Positions 61,313 to 64,000 of a stretch of DNA of 64,000 bases are shown piece after piece. The stretch comes from Aeromicrobium panaciterrae (GTDB taxonomy: Bacteria > Actinomycetota > Actinomycetes > Propionibacteriales > Nocardioidaceae), in NCBI RefSeq assembly GCF_031457275.1, contig NZ_JAVDWH010000001.1, forward strand, positions 1,674,001-1,738,000, given 5' to 3'. The position numbers and the translations under genes are program-made. The notes under the pieces were generated by a model. The model was not told where the DNA came from and did not search any database. It was given only the letters and a program-made list of their open reading frames with translations. The number at the start of each line of letters is the position of its first letter. The stretch's first letter is position 1.

Positions 61313-62388
61313 AGCGCGATGAGTTCGCGCGGTTGGTTGTTGAGCACCTCTAGCCCGTCTGCTGTGCACACCACGATGTCCTCGATACGGGCACCGAAAC
61401 GTCCCTCGAGGTAGATGCCGGGCTCGATCGAGAACGCCATGCCCTCTTCAAGAACCAGAGAGCTGCCCTCAACGATGTAAGGCTCCTCGTGAGTCTCCTG
61501 GCCGATGCCGTGACCGGTGCGGTGGATGAAGCGATCGCCAAAGCCTGCCTCGGCGATGATCGCTCGGCCGACGGCGTCCACAGACTCGGCCGTGACTCCT
61601 GGCTTGGCGTGGTCGAGCTGTGCCTGCTGAGCAGCCTGCAGGACGCCGTAGAACTCGGCGTACTCGGCGGGCACAGCGCCTCCAGCGAGATAGTTGCGCG
61701 TCGAGTCCGAGCAGTAGCCCGCGTGGTTGGTGCCGCCGATGTCGATGACGACCGGGTCGCCCTCTTCGATCACACGGTCCGACAGCTCGTGGTGGGGCGA
61801 AGCGCCGTTGGGACCGGAACCGACGATGACGAAGTCGACCGTCTCATGACCTTCGTCGATGATCGCGCGGGCGATATCGGCACCGACCTCGCGCTCGGTA
61901 CGTCCGGGACGGAGCCACTCCCCCATACGGGCGTGAACGCGGTCGATCGCCTGGCCGGCTTCGCGTAGGGCAGCGATCTCGTCCGCTTCCTTACGGATGC
62001 GCAGCTGCTGCACCAGCGGTCCAGCGAGCACCTGGCGCGCGTTGGGGAGAGCGTCCTTCAGGGCGAATACGCGACTCGCCCACATATGGTCGTCGAGTCC
62101 GATCGTCGCGGCATTGCCCACGAGGTCAGTGACCAGAGCGAACGGATCCTCGGTCTCGGTCCACGAGGCAAGGGCGACGTCAATCCCGGAAGCCCTTGCG
62201 GCAGCTACCTCGAGGGCGGGGACGATCAGCGTCGGATCGCCGTGCGCCGGCAGAACCAGGCAGGTCAGGCGCTCCAACGGAAGCGCCGTGTAGCCCGTCA
62301 AATAGCGCAAATCAGCGCCAGGAGTGACGAGGAGGGCGTCAATGCCCTCGGAAGCTGCGAGTGCCTGAGCCTTGCGCCATCTGTTCAC
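61309..62388 (-). CDS. Xaa-Pro peptidase (M24 family)
   Basis: A 359-aa metallopeptidase from GTG 62388. The N-terminal creatinase-like domain (ADLRYLTGYTALPLERLTC) precedes the M24 catalytic domain with all metal ligands: VVIDIGGTNHAGYCSDSTR (two Asp), HRTGHGIGQETHE, SIEPGIY and RIEDIV. It removes N-terminal Xaa from Xaa-Pro peptides. The frame upstream to 62565 is shadow sequence of the divergent peptidase gene. Confidence 0.92.
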   Translation of the reverse strand: MNRWRKAQALAASEGIDALLVTPGADLRYLTGYTALPLERLTCLVLPAHGDPTLIVPALEVAAARASGIDVALASWTETEDPFALVTDLVGNAATIGLDDHMWASRVFALKDALPNARQVLAGPLVQQLRIRKEADEIAALREAGQAIDRVHARMGEWLRPGRTEREVGADIARAIIDEGHETVDFVIVGSGPNGASPHHELSDRVIEEGDPVVIDIGGTNHAGYCSDSTRNYLAGGAVPAEYAEFYGVLQAAQQAQLDHAKPGVTAESVDAVGRAIIAEAGFGDRFIHRTGHGIGQETHEEPYIVEGSSLVLEEGMAFSIEPGIYLEGRFGARIEDIVVCTADGLEVLNNQPRELIAL

Positions 62389-62506
62389 GGTATGACGATA
62401 CCGACGGCCTAGAAGTGGCCGCGAGCGCGATGCGGTTGCGCCTGACCCGCATGCGCTTAGTGTGAGGACTACATCTGAACATCTCAAAAGGATCGGGGGA
62501 TCTTGC

Positions 62507-64000
62507 ATGCGCAGAACGCTCGCAATAGTTGCTGCCGTCGTCGTGACGAGCGGCTTGGCCATCACTGCACCAGCAGTGGCTGATCAGAACAGCTCCAAGA
62601 AGTCCAACAGCACCAGCCTTACCAAGGCCGTGACTGTCAACGGAATCTTGCAGCACCTACGTCAACTCCAGACGATTGCCGATCGCAACGAGGGCACTCG
62701 TGCCTCAGGCCTTCCGGGCCACACGGCATCGGCAGACTACGTCGCCAAGAAGTTGCGCAAAGCCGGCTACAAGGTGACGCGACAGAAGTTCACGTTCGCG
62801 TTCTCGCGTGAGCTCGAGCCAGCCACGCTGACCGAGATTTCACCGACCGCGCAAGAGATTGAGACTGCGACTCTCGACTACTCCGGATCCGGTGATGTGA
62901 CCGGCACGGTCGTACCAACCAACGATCTCGTCCTTCCGCCATCGCCCGAGCCGAGCAGCAATTCCGGTTGTGAAGCTGAGGACTTCGAGCCCGCACCCGA
63001 CGAGCCGGCAATCGCGCTGATCCAGCGAGGCACCTGCACCTTCGAGACGAAGGCCGTGAACGCAGCCGCCGCCGGCTACGAGGCCGCAATTGTGTTCAAC
63101 GAGGGCCAGCCCGGACGCGATGAACTGCTGACAGGCACGCTTGGCAACCCGGTTCCGATCCCGGTTGTCGGAGTGTCCTTCGCTGACGGAGCGGCACTGG
63201 CTGACGAAGCCGGCGACGGTCCAGTCACTGCGCAGGTCGTCACCTCGACTGAAGTCGACATGAACCGCGAGACAGAGAACGTCATCGCTGACCTGCCGAC
63301 CAAGGGCAAGAAGGTCAAGAACTCTGACCAGGTCGTCGTAGTCGGTGCCCACCTCGACAGCGTCGCCGCTGGACCCGGAATCAACGACAACGGCTCCGGT
63401 TCCGCAGCGATTCTCGAAATCGCCGAGGAGATGTCAGACCTCAAGCTGACCAAGAAGCTTCAGCGCCCCGTGCGTTTCGCCTTCTGGGGAGCTGAAGAGG
63501 CCGGTCTGCTCGGATCCGAGCACTACGTCACCACGCTGTCTGATGCGAGGCGGGCAAAGATCTACGCCAACCTCAACTTCGACATGCTCGGATCGCCCAA
63601 CTACGTGCGATTCGTCTACGACGGTGACGGCTCCAACGGAGGAGACAGTGGTCCCCCCGGTTCAGCGGCGATCGAAAGCGTCTTCAACGACTACTTCGAT
63701 TCCAAGGGGTTGGCGACCGAGCCGACTGACTTCGACGGACGCTCGGACTACGGGCCGTTCATCGCGGCAGGAATCCCTGCAGGCGGTCTCTTCAGTGGCG
63801 CCGAAGGCGTCAAGACCGATGAGGAAGCGGTTGCGTACGGCGGCACAGCAGGTGCTCCGTACGACAGCTGCTACCACCAGGCATGCGACACCATCAACAA
63901 CCTGAGTGCGACTGCACTTCAGGAGTTGGGCGATGGTGCGGCACATGCGGTGTACGCCCTCACGATGTCCAAGGCCGGATTGTTCGGCGACGCCAACCGC
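62507..64000 (+). CDS. Secreted M28-family aminopeptidase with PA domain (runs off the window)
   Basis: At least 498 aa, open at the right edge. A signal peptide (LAIVAAVVVTSGLAITAPAV) is followed by a pro-like region, a protease-associated insert (IALIQRGTCTFETKAVNAAA), and the M28 core: VVGAHLDSVAAGPG, NDNGSG, FWGAEEAGLLGS and NLNFDMLGSP, which carry the zinc ligands and the catalytic Glu. It resembles Streptomyces/actinobacterial aminopeptidases. ATG 62507. Confidence 0.9.
   Translation, partial: MRRTLAIVAAVVVTSGLAITAPAVADQNSSKKSNSTSLTKAVTVNGILQHLRQLQTIADRNEGTRASGLPGHTASADYVAKKLRKAGYKVTRQKFTFAFSRELEPATLTEISPTAQEIETATLDYSGSGDVTGTVVPTNDLVLPPSPEPSSNSGCEAEDFEPAPDEPAIALIQRGTCTFETKAVNAAAAGYEAAIVFNEGQPGRDELLTGTLGNPVPIPVVGVSFADGAALADEAGDGPVTAQVVTSTEVDMNRETENVIADLPTKGKKVKNSDQVVVVGAHLDSVAAGPGINDNGSGSAAILEIAEEMSDLKLTKKLQRPVRFAFWGAEEAGLLGSEHYVTTLSDARRAKIYANLNFDMLGSPNYVRFVYDGDGSNGGDSGPPGSAAIESVFNDYFDSKGLATEPTDFDGRSDYGPFIAAGIPAGGLFSGAEGVKTDEEAVAYGGTAGAPYDSCYHQACDTINNLSATALQELGDGAAHAVYALTMSKAGLFGDANR

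Larger units (their letters stand above)
8..61924. repeat. Polarised GGGGGAG heptamers switching strand at dif
   Basis: Located by eye. + strand GGGGGAG begins at 8, 1162, 1326, 10923, 15054, 16600, 18441, 21978, 24252, 29338, 33729, 34011, 34292, 40374, 41197, 47592 and 50138. The reverse complement CTCCCCC begins at 51445, 53184, 54495, 54665, 56436, 59431, 60944 and 61918. I found no copy in the opposite orientation on either side. Copies occur in genes of both strands, so codon use does not explain it. This is the behaviour of KOPS/AIMS. Confidence 0.6.

Noticed and set aside
62491..62497. GGGGGAT right of dif as a counter-example to the heptamer polarity
   Set aside because: The last base differs (T rather than G), so it is not the heptamer; noted because a looser GGGGGA word would include it.

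Overview
The window is high-GC actinobacterial chromosome, most likely from the Propionibacteriales/Nocardioidaceae (Nocardioides or Aeromicrobium type; the genus is inference). Clade signatures are RbpA, the gcvH-GarA(FHA)-FtsR-DUF151-MerR block, YcnI/CopC/CopD-CtaG, a TIGR03086 (mycothiol-type) protein, an actinobacterial-type dif site and a SigR/SigH-type promoter.

Region 1 (1 to about 15.8 kb) is an accessory island. It holds a helicase C-terminus cut by the window edge, PD-(D/E)XK-like proteins, YrhB-like proteins, a PHP phosphoesterase, a sigma factor followed by an HNH nuclease and a RecB-like (TM0106-type) nuclease, an HD hydrolase, a large ScoMcrA-like HNH protein, a leucine-rich-repeat-variant protein, and a DUF4365 gene broken by one in-frame stop beside an unknown 415-aa partner. 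It ends at a 3' fragment of a tRNA-Pro gene (about 15738-15772). This is the usual scar of a tyrosine-integrase element in a tRNA gene, so the intact tRNA and probably the integrase should lie left of the window. A decayed second tRNA-Pro-like segment and a 24-bp inverted repeat follow.

Region 2 (16-44 kb) is core genome: a deazaflavin-dependent oxidoreductase, two S4 proteins, a spermidine-synthase-like protein, rocD, a copper cluster (ycnI, two copC, copD-ctaG fusion), sodA, a CDP-alcohol phosphatidyltransferase with a DUF881/small-basic-protein chain, the gcvH-garA-ftsR-DUF151-merR block, a glycine riboswitch with gcvP, a sigma/anti-sigma pair, an acyl-CoA dehydrogenase, and the sulfate assimilation operon cysH-cysD-cysN-cobA.

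Region 3 (44-64 kb) carries a secreted penicillin-acylase-type enzyme, an ECF42-type sigma factor with its YciI/DGPF partner, a rhomboid protease, a TetR-MpaB pair, a MurA paralogue fused to an XRE helix-turn-helix, a GDPD-transporter pair, rbpA, and the ppm-lnt-pepQ genes.

The most notable structural signal is a chromosome-dimer-resolution (dif) site at 50665-50692. The heptamer GGGGGAG occurs only on the + strand left of it (17 found) and only on the - strand right of it (8 found). The window therefore appears to span the replication terminus, and the heptamer is a candidate FtsK-orienting (KOPS-like) signal.
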